The notes under the pieces are model-generated. The model saw nothing but the letters and a program-made list of their open reading frames with translations. It ran no database searches and was not told where the DNA came from. From Osedax fenrisi (Eukaryota > Annelida > Polychaeta > Sabellida > Siboglinidae): DNA of 64,000 nucleotides. The stretch covers positions 86,800,533-86,864,532 of the forward strand of contig OZ025242.1 of assembly GCA_964019155.1 (NCBI GenBank), in the 5' to 3' direction. Positions 49,427-63,736 of this stretch are shown here, piece after piece. Position 1 is the first letter of the stretch; every line of letters begins with the position of its first letter. The translations under genes and the position numbers were made by a program.

Positions 49427-52400
49427 TTATTCATCTGTATTCTTCAAATATAATGGTGATTCAAATATTCTTCCATTGACAAGATTTTCCAGTGACTATA
49501 AATAAATTTGATATTAGATAACATTATATTAGGTAAATTGCACATAAAACCTCTCCATCATATGATATCCTTGGTGAGATTTCGCATATAAATTCTTTAC
49601 CTTCATCACTAATTATAAAATGTATATATATCAGAGAATCGATTAACAAATAGGTAATATGGGATTAAATAGTAACCATGACTAGATAATTTATTATATA
49701 TATGAATATTTATTATAATTTATTTATAGTAATGCAATTATTAATAAATTTAGGTATGATAGATATAATTTATCAATATATTCTCTAATAAATATTTGAT
49801 AAATATTTTAAATATATAAAATTATTTCTAGATTTGTGTAAAATTGCTTGATAAATGGACTTATTTTATATTTATTTTAATATAGATATAGGTTGATTTT
49901 AGATTTTTAATAACGAGAATAAATTAGCTATATGCTGTGAATATATTACTAAATATTCAGTGACAAGTAGTGTTGGAAACGGTTTCGAATATTCGATTCT
50001 TTCAAATAGTAAATTTTCGAATTTGACAGATATTCTAAAATTTTGAATACTTAAATCTAATTATTCGAAAATGTCGAATACCTATATCTAATTATTCGAA
50101 AAATTCGAATATCAAAATTTAACTAAAAAAGCATGCATATATTTTATTATACAATAAACAAATAATTTAATACTATTTACCCTAGGCTATTTATTTCCGT
50201 TTTAATAACCTTTTTAACTATCATATAATTCATTTTATTTAAAATAATGGAAACGTATCTTTATTATTATTTATAAATATAATTTTTATTATAATTTAAA
50301 ATAATAGAAACACCTTTATCATCTTCATCTTAATCATTACTAGATTATTTAGTGAACATAATTTAAATAACTTTAAATAATTGTATTTAACTAATCGATA
50401 AATATCATATCCTTATTCAATATTTTATAATGAAATAGATGAACTGAAATTATATCTGTATAAACTGAGAATTGACAGGAATGATTGTCCATTAATGTGG
50501 TGGTCTGACCACGATAAGGAATTTCCAAGATTGCAAAAAATATTTAACTGGGCAGTCATCTTCTGTTCCTGCAGAAAGAATATTTTCTATGGCTCCAAAT
50601 ATTTTAACAAAAAAACGTTCAAAATTATGTCCAGAGAAATTAGACTTATTGATATTCATTGATAATTAATCAAAATTCATAACCCTTTTTAATTATATTA
50701 CATTCTATTATTATATATATTTGTCAAAATAAATAATTATTATTATTTTTAATTATTAAATATATTTACTATTTGAAACCTTCACAGTGTATTTATTTAC
50801 TATTTTAAACCTTTAAAATGAATAATTTAACTATTAGAAAACTTTGTATACTTAATTTAATACAAATTATACTATTTAAAATCTTCGAAGTGTATTTATT
50901 TACTATTTTACACCTTAGAAATGAATAATTTAACTATTTGAAAACTTTGAATACTTAATTTAATACAAATAATACTATTTAAAACCTTCGAATTTATCTA
51001 TTTACTATTTTACACCTTAGAAATGAATAATTTAAATATTTGAAAACTTTGAATACTTAATTTAAAATACTATTTAAAACCTTAGAATTGTATCTATTTA
51101 CTATTTTAAACCTTCGAAATGAATAATTTACCTATTAGAAAACTTTTTATACTTAATTTAACACAAATAATACTATTTGAAACCTTCGAAGTGTATTTAT
51201 TTACTATTCGAAACATTCGAATACTTAATTTAATAAAAATAATACTATTTGAAACCTTCGAAGTGTATTTATTTACTATTCGGAACCTTAGAATACTTAA
51301 TTTAATAAAGATAATACTATTTGAAACCTTCGAAGTTTATTTATTTACTATTCGAAACCTTTGAATACTTAATTTAAAAAAAATAATACTATTTGAAACC
51401 TTCGAAATGTATTTATTTACTATTCAAAACCTTCGAATGAGTGAAAAATCTGAAAATTTCCAACACTAGAGACCACTTGTCACTGACCAGTAACTTTTTT
51501 AAAAAACCACATCTATTTAAATAAACATGAGTCACGCATGCAAATTAAATAACTCGTATTTTTTACTACGTATTATATAATCGAATTAACAATTAAAATA
51601 AAATAAAATATCTCTAAAAAACTATTTACAATATTATATAAGCGAATTAGATTTTATAGTATTTTGTATATAGTCGCACCCTTTGTGAATTTGATATAGC
51701 CCGCAGGCTACACTACATATCCCCCGATTTAGTGACACCTTAATATAATATATTTTAAATACAATTAAAAAATATATATTGAATGAAAACTTATTGAATA
51801 GCATTGCAAGTAAGAATAACTTATAACTGATGATAAATGTTAATTCATATTACACTAATTAAAATATAAGGTATAATTATATTATGTATTGAGAATAAAA
51901 GTATATAAATGAGAATTTATCATACAAAATAAACTACATAAATTTATTAATTAATAATATAAATAGTGAAATTTAACTATTACATAAAGTCCTCCAATAT
52001 TATTGTCCCAGATAACTTCGTAATTGTCTTCTATAAAATAAAATACATATCCTATTCACATTTACCAATCTAATCAATAGTTGTTAATATTATATTGATA
52101 TATACTAGAGTATGTATACACATTTATAATATTACCAAAATAATGTTATTTAATAATTTACAAGTCATCTCAACTTACTTCACAAGTTATAACAAATTAC
52201 GTTGCTATATGTCAAAAAGATCTCATCCACTATTCCTTATATGGTATAATAAAATCAACAGTTTATTAAATTTAATGTAGAATATATATTATAAATATAT
52301 AAATTTATTTACTTTAGGCATTTTTTATATTTTGAATTAATATTATTCATATGAAACCTAATATATTTCCTATATTAAATTTAAATGTTGATAAACTGTT

Positions 52401-55400
52401 GATTTTTGATATTCATAAATTTACCAACTTGTTAAAAAAATACATTATAAAATACTTTCTATTTAATAATTATATATATATGTATAGTGTATTTGATCAA
52501 ATACAGAAATCATATAAACATAGAAATACATTAATGAGTATTCATACAAATACATCAAATCAGTGAATTTAAATACACAAACAAATATGTATTTGAACCA
52601 TCCCTTATATATAAATATATTTTGAAGGAATATAAAAATATTACCTTGACTTGCAAATTCCTCCTGCCTTCTCGATTAATTGTCTATGATAATTGTACAG
52701 ATCCAATCTGGATGTAGTAGGTGAATCTTTTACTACTACTTTTTCACCATCTGCATTCTTTAAAGGAGAGAATTCACTTTCTCTTTCAACTTCCCATATG
52801 GCAAAATCGCTATCAGATCTAAAATATATTATTTATTGATTTTAATTTTATAAAAGGTATGGACTAATGGATATTTTGTTAAATTTAATTAAGCAATATT
52901 AAATTTTCATAACATTCTAAATAAGTATTTATCTTATAATATGCTATCGCGTAATTAGAGGTGTAATTATAAATATGATGACAATCATAAATTGCTTTAT
53001 CATTACGGTTTATTCACACAGTTTATTCCATGCTCATTCTATTAACAAGTAAAATAAATATATTAATAATTTTTGAAACATTTTATGAATATGATATTTA
53101 CTATTATTAAATATCTATTTTATATTATTTTGATAATAGTATCATAATATCGATAATAATATCATATTCATATAATGTTGCGAAAAGTATTAATATATCT
53201 ATTTTACATGTTAATAGACTGATTCACAGAAACTGTCTCATGAATACTAATACTAATAATTAATTGTATATTTATCTAAAAAATGCGTCGACATTTTATT
53301 TTCCTATTAACTGAAAATTATATGCTATATTGTGAGTAATTCCGCTATATAGGGAGAGAAAAAGGATAAATATTAAATGTGAGGTGTGAAGAGATATATA
53401 ATAAAGGTATATAGGTATAGTAAAATAGGAAGGTATTCTAGATATTACCCCCGGGGTATTACAAAATCAGTTACCTAGCGAATTGGAAAACGTCGAATAC
53501 GAATTTCTCCATTTTGATACCGTTGGGAGTAGTAGGTTTCAGCTGTACGATATTAGGGAAAGCATCCAGGGATACGTGCGCTATTTTCTTCTTTGCCACA
53601 TGGTGAACCATCTCATTCTCGTGTACACTAAAAAAAATGTTATGTTATGTAAAAAAGTATATTATAATTAGTTAATTTATATATTATCTTTATTAATATG
53701 CGAATAATAATACTGATGTTATAAGTATAATAAATATATAACATATACTTATTTCTATTATATGTATCACCTTATACATTATATAATATAATAATTACAG
53801 TTGTATTATATAAAACACTGTTCACATCTTTTTAATGAATCACACTAAACATACAAATTTCATACATTATGTATTTTTTCCTCAATAATTGCAAATTATT
53901 CAAATTTTGATAATATAAGAGTTTTTGTGATAATATGTAATTATCACAAAAACTCTTACATGCATATCCGCATTCTATAATAATTATGAATTATGAATTA
54001 TAAACTATTATAAAATTATAAAAGAAAAATAGAATCAAGTTGGATAATAAATAATGAAATATTAAATCTATCTATATAATTATAGCTTATATATAAACTG
54101 ATTAAATATAATTTTATGAAACACTATTGTAAACAATTTAAATTTCCAAAATATTATTAATTCAGAATTTACGTTTGAATAAATTATAAAAGCATAACAA
54201 ATCAGGTAAAGCGCATTATATATATATATATCATAAGTTTATGTACTTATTTATTAATATAAATAAAGCATGTTATTAATCCTCCCTAGTTGCATACGTG
54301 AACAGCCATTCAATGCATTGCTCCTTGCATGAATTATTAATAGTAATGATGCATTATATTAACCTGACAACTTCCTGTAAGAATGTTGTGGTGAAGAAGT
54401 GATTGGCAATATTTCCCGCGGAAAACGTGAGTTCTCCATTCTGATTGGTTCTCTCGGATGTTTCCTTGCTTATTTCGCTGTTTGAAATAGATTTGTGTTA
54501 AACGTATCATCTATACACACATATATATATATATATATCACCATATATGGTCATCCTTAGTAATGATCACTATATATAATGATCGTGATCTAGTATATTT
54601 CACTGATCGAATAAATGAGCATTGCACATCACTGTATAATATACAGTGTATATGGTGTCCACCAGTACCTTCTAAGAGGTATTTTGTGGAGCATTGTCCC
54701 CCCCACACTATTCTTTTATAATCCCACACTTTTGAATTGTTTCCCATACAAAAAAATCATATTTTTCATAATCAATTATATCATAATCCTATTTAGTATA
54801 AATCAATAGATATATGTTATTAAATTGTTTTTCATATAAAATTGAAAACAAAATCATTATCTTATAAACCCCCCACTTTCAAATCCTTAATAAAGGCCCT
54901 GCTATCGCTTACTAACAAAACGGGTGTAACGCACACATACCTGTACTCGACGACTCTATACTTGTCCTTGACCTTACAGACAACACCCACGGGTTCATCG
55001 GGCCTAGTTTTCAGTACCACCTGCAATGTTTAAATCATTATAATATAATACATTGAATATATAACCGCATATATAGGCATATATACGGATATATACGTAT
55101 ACCTATAGGTGATGTATTTTTAATCTACATTAAGAATTTTGCAAAGCAAAGATATGTCACCCTAATTAACTTGTGAATTAATGTAAAAGTGGGCCATCGG
55201 TACGGCAAACTATTTGTTTCTAATTCTATTTTTAGTTTATATTTGTTTACATATAAATTTGACAAAAATATCGCTATTATAAATGAAAAGTTATGTTTAT
55301 TTTTCATTTCCCTAATACAATACAATAAACATTTAATTAAAAGTTTTTTTTTAAGAATATAACATTATTTTATAATAAGAACGATTTTTCTTAAAATATA

Positions 55401-56703
55401 AAGCCATATTCGAGAAACATAATACATTAATAGGTCCATTTTCAATGTAAAATAATATATAATTTGTAACATTCTTTATTATGTAACTATATTTTGACAA
55501 TTCGCTTTTGAAAACTTAAAAAAATAGTATTGCCACCTATATTTCAAAATAATCGACATTAACATTTTTTCACGTAAATATTTACAAGTGTTATATCTTT
55601 GCTTAGAAAAATAATTTGTTTTCCATAAAAGAGGTTTCACACCAACTCGAACGAAATTATTAACTCAAATTATTAGAGGTTAAAGTTTAACTATATTTTT
55701 TAAAAGAGGTTTTACACCTACTTTCTTAGAGTTAATAATTGCGTTTGAATTGGTGAGAAACCACTTTAAGATCTTTATTATATTAAAAGGTGAAGGATGA
55801 TTAAAACAAAAGATTAAAATAAATATTACAATATTAAATTAATAAGTATACGCAATTTTGTCATACGATATGAAAATAAAATCAAGAATTAATGTATATT
55901 TATCAAAAATAAAGTTATTTTAATTTTTCGGAATATTTACTAAGGGATTCACGGTCTTTCAATGTAATTAGATAGGACATTTGTTGTTGTTGAAAATTCA
56001 AAATCCTACGAAATAATTAAGATTTTCACATAATTTAAATTGCATGACATTAAGATATATTGTGTTAATTTTTCTATAGGATTTTTAAATGATTAGAATA
56101 TTAGTTTTGAAAATATCAGTATTTTAAAAAAGTAAAAAATATATCAAAATGAAATATTAATTTTTTAAATTTAATTATCAATTATTTATCAACTCTAATC
56201 ACAAATATATTCTATAGCTACAATATACATATAATACTAAACATACTGTGGTAATTTGACTAAGTTTAGTTAATTATTTACTGAGAAATTGCAATTTTCA
56301 TAAAAAAAAACAAATATTCTGGGATAATTGATTATTATTATAGTAAAAGTTATTTTAACTAATTCTTACAATTTTTATATAATATTTATATAACTTATAT
56401 AATTTTTCATGATTTTGACATAAATTTCATCTATATAAATTATTGAAAAACAGTGTTATAATATATGTAAACAGTCATTTTTTGCGCCATTTTTTTATTC
56501 ATTATTTTATTAGAAATAGGTAGTGTTATAAAATATGTTTTTCATGCTTTATATATGTTTTTAACATATGATATTTTGACATATCATGCATTATACATGT
56601 AGTAATCTATTTTTTAAATAACACTTTTAAAAAAAAAATTTTTAATTAAAGACCATGAATCCCCTTAAATCAAAAAGTTTATGCATGTGTACATCTGCGT
56701 GTT

Positions 56704-56744
<41 letters not shown>

Positions 56745-56974
56745 CAACAATAGCAATAGAGGTCACAAACTTTAGCCCCGATCGACGCCCCCTTTTTCAC
56801 ACAGAAGCCAATGAAAGTGGGGTCAGCCATCTTTACGAGGATGTTATCAACGCAGTAGGCATGCAGGTACTTGACACCTCGCTTAACCATGTCTTCTATA
56901 GCTCCCGATGCGTGTAGAGCTTTATATAGGCCTCCGTTACCATCTGGGGTCATGGGGTCAATAATGTACTACCG

Positions 56975-57008
<34 letters not shown>

Positions 57009-57111
57009 TTCTACTACTAATAATATTATCACTATTATAAACACTTATTTTATAAACATTATTTAAATGATATGATATATATATTTATATATTATATATA
57101 TTATATATATA

Positions 57112-57176
<65 letters not shown>

Positions 57177-57411
57177 GCATTATATATGACTATTATATTT
57201 GTAACATTAAATACCTAAGGTAATAAATAGTAAAGGAATTTATAAATATTAATTGATATAATGAATTATATAATACATCATTCTAAAAAATACCTAATAA
57301 ATTACAAGAGTAAAATGATACTCATTTAATTAATTGATAAGTGTGATTCATCTTATAATTCTGAAATATACACATGATGTCATATTAATTATTCAATATT
57401 CATAGAATGTA

Positions 57412-57455
<44 letters not shown>

Positions 57456-59573
57456 AGTTATCATTGTTAAGACATTTAATGTATGACTCATACACCCACA
57501 TACATCCCCACACACACCCACACACATACATTCCACACCCATACTGACCGGGGGCTTTAGCGACACTGGACGCGGTGGCCAGAATGATACGACCTTCAAA
57601 GGTCATACAAGGAAGTGAGTTCTGTTCAAAGAACATCACGTCCTCGCCCTTCAAACCAAAGTAGGCGTTGTCCTTGAAGTATTGCTGCGTTTCTTGCATA
57701 GTGGAGGCGGAGGTCATGATATACCTGTCGTAACATTAGTGTGAAACTGTAAAATATATTCTATTATCAGTGAAAGTAATCAACTCAGTATCAGATATGA
57801 TGTAATTCATAATTTAGTTTAAGATTTTATTTATTGAATATTAAACAAAATTCATAATTATTAATATAGGAGTGCAAACATTTAAAAAATATTCAGTAAA
57901 CTTATATTTATAGTAAATAACATTGATTTATTATAAATATAGATTATTAATATATATATATTTATATATATATATATAATGTAACAATAAAGTGATATCA
58001 ATATTATAATAAAATTTGGTATCCATTTAATTGTAATTTCTGGAAATAGACAACAGACCTATAAACAAAGACAGTGATTGTTCTAAAAGTGTGATTTATC
58101 ACACCTACTACCTCATACGGTTGTGGTACATTCCTGTACAGTAGCATCATTACTAAATTGTTGTAATTTCTATAAACTCTTCATTAAATAGAAAACTAAA
58201 TAATGCAAAAGTTTGCGATAGTGATCATTATTAGCCTTAGTAGACTATAATGATCTTAATGATCTTACTGCTAGTTAGGGGTGTTGTTTGTAGCAGTGGT
58301 CAGTTGACACATTGCTTAGCTACAACGGTAACCTGTCCACTTCACAAGCTACAAACACCACCACATTAGTTATATAACTATACAGTTACATAATAGTAAT
58401 TACGCAATAAGCAGTGAAAGTGAATATCTAAGCGATATAGTGTATCAGCAGCAGTAGTAGCATCACACACACACCACACACATACACACCCACACCCACA
58501 TACACACACACGCACACACACCCACATACACACACACACAATATGTATAGTAACCATGGTATAACTGCTGCTGAGGAGGAGGAGGCTGCAGTAGCGAGAT
58601 GTTGCAGTGCTAGTACGCGTTCCCCTTGTAGTCTGAACAGGGTCTTACCCGAAGGTAGGCCTACATCATACATTCCCTACAGGCAAAGAGCGGTAGAGGT
58701 CAGATATGGCTAATAGAGGTCAGCTATAGCTAGTAGGGGTCAGATATAGCTAGTAGAGGTCAGATATAGTTAGTAGAGGTCAGATATAGCTAGTAGAGGT
58801 CAGATATAGCTAGTAGGGGTCAGATATAGCTAGTAGAGATCAGATATAGCTAGTAGAGGTCAGATATAGCTAGTAGAGGTCAGATATATCTAGTAGAGAT
58901 CAAACATAGCTAGTAGAGGTCAGATATAGCTAGTAGATGTCATATATAGTGTGTAGAGGTCAGATATAGCTCTACTATAGTAGAGGTCACACACACAACT
59001 AGACCACACTAACCTTGGGGTGAGAGAAACCGAGACGAGAACCCTGCCCCCCGGCCATGAGGATTATTCCCACCGCCCCGTTGGCAACCTGTTGTAGACC
59101 TAGAGGATGCAGGCAGTGTTAACAGGGGTGGGCAAGGGAGGTGGCAGGGTATGAGAGGTCACACAGGTGCATGCTTTACTCGGTACACATTTATAATGCA
59201 ATTATGATATATATATATATATGTATATGTTTTACAATTTATTTTTCACAAACAATTATAAATTATTTAAAATTAAATATTTATATGGGTAATATTTTTT
59301 ATAAATTTATTCATTATTTTGTAGATATAATTTTATATATAACTATATTTATATTTTTTTTGTTCTTATATTTATGAAATTATTCAAATAAATAATTTTA
59401 AACTAAACTGATATAAATTTCAATTGAATTTATAAGATAAATATACAAATAATATTTAAAATATATAAATATTAATATAATTAATAAAGAAATTGTAAAA
59501 TAATAAAGGAATGACATGTATGTTGAATGTTACTTTCTTGTAACAGTATTTAAATAAGCATTATTAATGTCTT

Positions 59574-59615
<42 letters not shown>

Positions 59616-60953
59616 TATTAAAATTGTTAGATAATAATTGACAAATTATTTACACACAAATAAATATAATGAAATAGATATGAAAATATTAATTTTATAT
59701 TCGGATCCAAGCATTAATATATTTATATTATGATTTAAATATATGATATATTATTTAATTATTTTCATAATTGTATATTATATTATAGAACTTATATAGG
59801 CGAAACTGTACAAATATCGATATGGACGAATAATGCCACCCTATCATATTTCAGTAACTATAAATTTGAAAAGAAAAAAATTATATATACAAATAAATAA
59901 TCTAAGTCTATTAAATAGTATTTATTTTTTATTTTGGAATCATTATCTCAAAATAATATATATGTACTTTTATATTTTTCCGTAAAAAAATTTAAATTAA
60001 ACAGAATAATAAAAATTAAATTTAATTTCACAGGTCGAATATTTAATATTTATTGATAATTTAAATAAACTTAATAGAACAGTTTGATTCTAATTAAATT
60101 CATACAAAATAATGTAAATATAATATTTAGTTAAGGTTATATAGGAATTTTATAAACACACTAATAGTTGTAAATACCGACACCCTAATGAACACTAAAA
60201 TCGAGACCCATGTGACTAAATAAATGAATTAATTCATATAGTAATGAAATTGAAAACTAGCATATAACTTGCGTGTACTATAAATAGTACCATAATCACT
60301 ACTATTTTCTAAAAAATAAATAACAATTTAGATATATTAAATTTATAAAATTAATATCTATATATATATACAATTGTAGAATATTTATATATATTATTAC
60401 ATTCATTATTATTTGTTAATTGATTTAATTTATTTAATCTGATTTTATTAAAAAAACTAAGGCTATATTATTGTTTGAAACTTTATGAAAATTATTTGTA
60501 TTTACTCTTTCGGTATTTGTAGCTTGTTTTGCTAAGGGTATCAATATTTAAAATACAGTTACAAATACAGACACCCCACATTTCTTAAAATATGCGTATT
60601 ATATTATAATTTTAAAATTACTATTTATTAGATGAATATACATTCTAGATAATGTATTAAAATTAGAAATATACATAAATAATTTTAACAATTATTAGAA
60701 TCTGAAAAAAATTCTCTGTTAGGGTGTCGGTATTAGTCTACTTTTCCTTAAACTTGTATAAAGATTTTGATGGATTTTAATATAGTAATAATTTAAATAT
60801 AACAAATTCTTACAACTTATTTTCATGCAGCACATATTATATTAATTGTATGTTGAACAATAGGATATACCTTTAAGAAGTCTAATGAATTAAACATTTA
60901 TAGTTTTCTATATCTCTTCCATGTAAAATTGTAGTTTTTGTTTAAATTAAATC

Positions 60954-60993
<40 letters not shown>

Positions 60994-61887
60994 CATACAT
61001 ACATACATACATACATACATCAACACATAATGGGTGTATAGTTATTATAATGACTATACTACATAGCTATTACTATAGTAATACATTATTAGTGTAACCT
61101 AAAGCGCGGTATTCTTGCAGTAGTTGAGGAGAGCTTCTAGAACTGGAGCCGAGGACAGTACTAGGAGGAGGACATATGTCCATGTCGATATCGATACCGT
61201 CATTAGCGTTATCAGAGGTACAGGCGTCGAAATATCTCTTTACCTATAGGCATGTGTGTGTGTGTAAAGAGAAGGAGGAGGAGGAGGAGGATGAGGAGGA
61301 GGAGGAGGAGGAGGAGGAGGAGGAGGTGGAGGAGGAGGATGAGGAGGAGGAGGAGGAGGAGGAGGAGGAGGAGGAGGAGGAGGAGGAGGAGGAGGAGGAG
61401 GAGGTGGAGGGAGAGGTTAAGTACGTATGGATAGAAACGTGAGACAGTATCCGCCTCCCTAATGCTTTACGTACTATAGCACATATAGTATAGTATAGTA
61501 TACATGTACTATATATATAATCTATAGTACATGTTATGCATTACAGACGCTATGAAGTAGATAACGGTGTACAGCTTCCACGTGTTACGCATTCCGTACC
61601 ATATACGTATAGATAATACTTTCTATAAAACCACTCGTTGGTATTCTATAAATAGATAGTCATGGATGAGTGAACAGCGTATTACATAACGTCACGTGGT
61701 ATCTCTCTACCCGTAAACACCACATGTGTTACGCTACCAGTATACAATGGTTGAATAGATTTGATGATGTATAGAAGAAACTGGTAATTATGGAAATTAC
61801 CTCTGCGTAATTGATAGATTTGAGTTCAGCGAGAAGGTTAAGTTTCTCTTCATCGTTGAGGTTCTGGTAGAATGTCAGCAGTTGTTC
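49427..61887 (-). CDS. UAP1: UDP-N-acetylhexosamine pyrophosphorylase (UAP1)
   Basis: Makes UDP-GlcNAc from UTP and GlcNAc-1-phosphate in the cytosol, feeding glycan and chitin synthesis. Twelve in-phase exons: 61887-61801, 61243-61099, 59099-59014, 58676-58555, 57724-57549, 56943-56771, 55020-54941, 54477-54364, 53627-53475, 52818-52645, 49608-49551, 49495-49427 (TAA). Motifs are ILMAGGQGSRLGFSHPKG with MYDVGLPSGKTLF (nucleotide binding), WYIMTSASTM, APDGNGGLYKAL, YCVDNILVKMADP, KTRPDEPVGVVC, AGNIANHFFT, NGIKMEKFVFDVFQFA, ESEFSPLKNADG and CEISPRISYDGESLEN. At least one small exon is missing between 52645 and 49608, because the phases do not join directly; 52030-51984 is a candidate. The exon with the start codon was not found. 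Confidence 0.96.
49968..51468. mobile_element. Decayed hAT transposon in a UAP1 intron
   Basis: Ends TAGTGTTGGAAA and TTTCCAACACTA are hAT-like inverted repeats; outside them CAGTGACAAGT and ACTTGTCACTG are also inverted. Inside, about 50436-50668 (+) encodes the hAT C-terminal dimerisation region with a frameshift: MWWSDHDKEFPRLQKIF, then SVPAERIFSMAPNILTKKRS and PEKLDLLIF. The 3' third (50770-51435) is a tandem array of about 60-bp units with TTCGAA motifs. No target duplication was confirmed. Confidence 0.75.
51984..52030 (-). CDS. Tentative small UAP1 exon
   Basis: TTTTATAG acceptor and GTAATA donor bound 47 bp. Read in the frame that joins the 49608 exon it gives KTITKLSGTIILEDF, but this does not join the phase of exon 52818-52645, so another small exon would be needed. 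Confidence 0.3.
53916..53958. repeat. Perfect hairpin, 19-bp arms
   Basis: TAAGAGTTTTTGTGATAAT, a 5-nt spacer and the exact reverse complement, in a UAP1 intron. Confidence 0.9.
54663..54906. mobile_element. MITE family B, copy 2
   Basis: Same-orientation relative of 6213-6413 (shared AGGTATTTTGTGG-like start, CCTATTTA, ATTGAAAACAAAAT and AATCCTTAA blocks). It sits in the UAP1 intron between exons 54941 and 54477. Confidence 0.6.
55132..55618. mobile_element. MITE, CAAAGATTTT-TIR family, copy 3
   Basis: Left end AGAATTTTGCAAAGCAAAGA, right end inverted with AGTGTTATATCTTTGC. Internal TATTTGTTTACATATAAAT matches copy 1. Located in a UAP1 intron. Confidence 0.6.
56975..57020. repeat. CTA array close to a UAP1 acceptor
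   Basis: CTACTA repeats on the + strand (TAG on the UAP1 sense strand), about 30 bp upstream of the exon starting at 56943. Confidence 0.9.
58690..58985. repeat. 23-bp minisatellite in a UAP1 intron
   Basis: About twelve units of TAGAGGTCAGATATAGCTAG fill most of the short intron between exons 59014 and 58676. Confidence 0.93.
59577..59616. repeat. (AAT)n microsatellite
   Basis: About thirteen ATA units, followed 1.4 kb later by a (TA)n/(CATA)n array at 60959-61020. Confidence 0.92.
61271..61405 (-). repeat. (GGA)n array forming a long pyrimidine tract
   Basis: About 45 GGA units on the + strand, so the UAP1 sense strand carries (TCC)n about 28 bp before the acceptor at 61243. It may act as an outsized polypyrimidine tract. 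The poly-Glu and poly-Arg frames are artefacts. Confidence 0.92.
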
Positions 61888-62736
61888 CTGAAGGTGATGG
61901 TGTCAGTGTGTAATGGAATTCGTATGTCAACATTGTTAATAGGTTACTGTGGAGAATATATTATAGAGCTTATTCAGGGTATTTATATAAATATAGCGTT
62001 TACAATAGAACTTCTATTTATATCTATGATATATCATATATATATACATATTAGGGATTTCCTACGAATTGGGGTTTCGAGTAATTATTTATATAGAAAC
62101 TATATTAAAAAGTGAAATTAGTATGAATTCAGAAGAGATGTCATTAATAAATAACGATGACATCATTCAGTTATATAATAACGTATGACGTGTAGTACAC
62201 AATACACTTTAGATACACATGTGTATCAGTGTAAACATATACACATACATTTGTTGTTCTCGATACGCATAGTGTTTATTTATAACGTGTGGAAATGTAG
62301 TTTATTTATAACTGAGGTCAATGTTTAGTTATCGTTCAATATAGTTTAGGTATAATATAATCGTGGTATAATATAGATTAGGTATTGTATAGTCTATGTA
62401 TAGTATAAGATAACATTAAGCCGATAATAAACAGCATTGGGAATCGATATTAAAAAAGTACGAAATAAAATCCTACATCCCCCATTTATATAGGAATTAT
62501 AAATAAAATATGTATTAAACATATGTATTAAACATATGTATGTTAATATCATTGACGGTTGCCTAGTAACAAATACATCTACTACATACATAGTTATTAT
62601 TAGCGCATTCGTATTACGAATATAATAGGTTATTGCCTATATTGCCTATAGGGAACATATCGATGCGGTTACTAATGTCACTACTGTACTGGTGTTATAG
62701 GATGTGGCACATGTTACTAGCATGATGCTACATACC

Positions 62737-63585
62737 CAGTGATGGGCACGATCACGATCGTCGATCCCGATCGCGATCGTGATCTTGATCGCGATCGACG
62801 ATCGTTTGAAATTGATCGAGTAAAATGATCGACGATCGACGATCGTTAGAAAATGATCGAGTAAAATGATCGACGATCGTCAGCAACTGATCGCGATCGA
62901 CGATCGTGAAATTTTTTTTTAAAATGACGAAATCCCAGCTATTATTTTTTTTCTACAAATCTTGCATGATGCTTCAACTTTATTATTAATCATTTTTAAG
63001 TCATTAAAATAAATATTAAGTAATTAAAATAAATATTTGATTTAATAAAGAACGAATGTATCCAAGACATTGTATATCTTAGAACTTAGAACTTATAATG
63101 ATCTAAAATATTAATAAAGTTATAGTCCTATATAATACGCCCACGGGTAAATTGACAGTTTGACTCATTTATGGCGTAGAGACTCTATTATAGAGTAGAT
63201 AATTAAAAGCATTGTTTGATCTTGCATGTCTCGCGCGGTAAAATATTACGATTACATTAGTAAAAAAGATACATTGGTAGGTCCTATATATATATATAAA
63301 TATATTGATATGACAGCATGAATGGGTGAGTCTCGCAGGATCTGTGTGGATCATTAGTGATTCATGCAGCAGCCCGGAATTCATACGCTAATATAATAAT
63401 ACGATCGAGATCCACGATCGGCGATCGATGATCGAGATCGCGATCGACGATCAAAATAATTACGATCGTCGATCGTTAAAAAATGATCGAGTAAAAAGAT
63501 CGACGATCGACGATCGTTAGAAAATGATCGACGAAATTGATCGACGATCGGCGATCGTGAAAAGTCGTGATCGTGCCCATCACTG
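62737..63585. mobile_element. Non-autonomous hAT element with 8-bp target duplication
   Basis: Ends are CAGTGATGGGCACGATCACG and its reverse complement, flanked by identical TACATACC at 62729-62736 and 63586-63593. The 5'-CAGTG start and 8-bp duplication are hAT hallmarks. Both ends (about 170 bp each) are crowded with GATCGACGATCG-type repeats. The interior has no recognisable transposase. Confidence 0.92.
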
Positions 63586-63593
63586 TACATACC

Positions 63594-63736
63594 CCACTCC
63601 ACCCTACCCCACCCTACCCTACCCTACTCTACTCCACCCTAGCCCCACTCTAATTTACCCTACCCCACCCCACCCCACCCTACCCTACCCTACCCTACCC
63701 TACCCTACCCCACCCCACCCCACCCCACCCTATTAT
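63594..63736. repeat. CCCTA/CCCCA pentanucleotide array
   Basis: Degenerate CCCTA and CCCCA units immediately after the hAT element. They resemble telomeric CCCTAA by eye, but the unit is 5 bp. Confidence 0.9.

Noticed and set aside
61176..61442. Glu-rich and Arg-rich frames
   Set aside because: Translations of the GGA array on the strand opposite UAP1.
62737..63585. Bacterial-type DnaA or partition site suggested by dense CGATCG motifs
   Set aside because: Inverted CAGTG ends and an exact 8-bp duplication show these are hAT end repeats.
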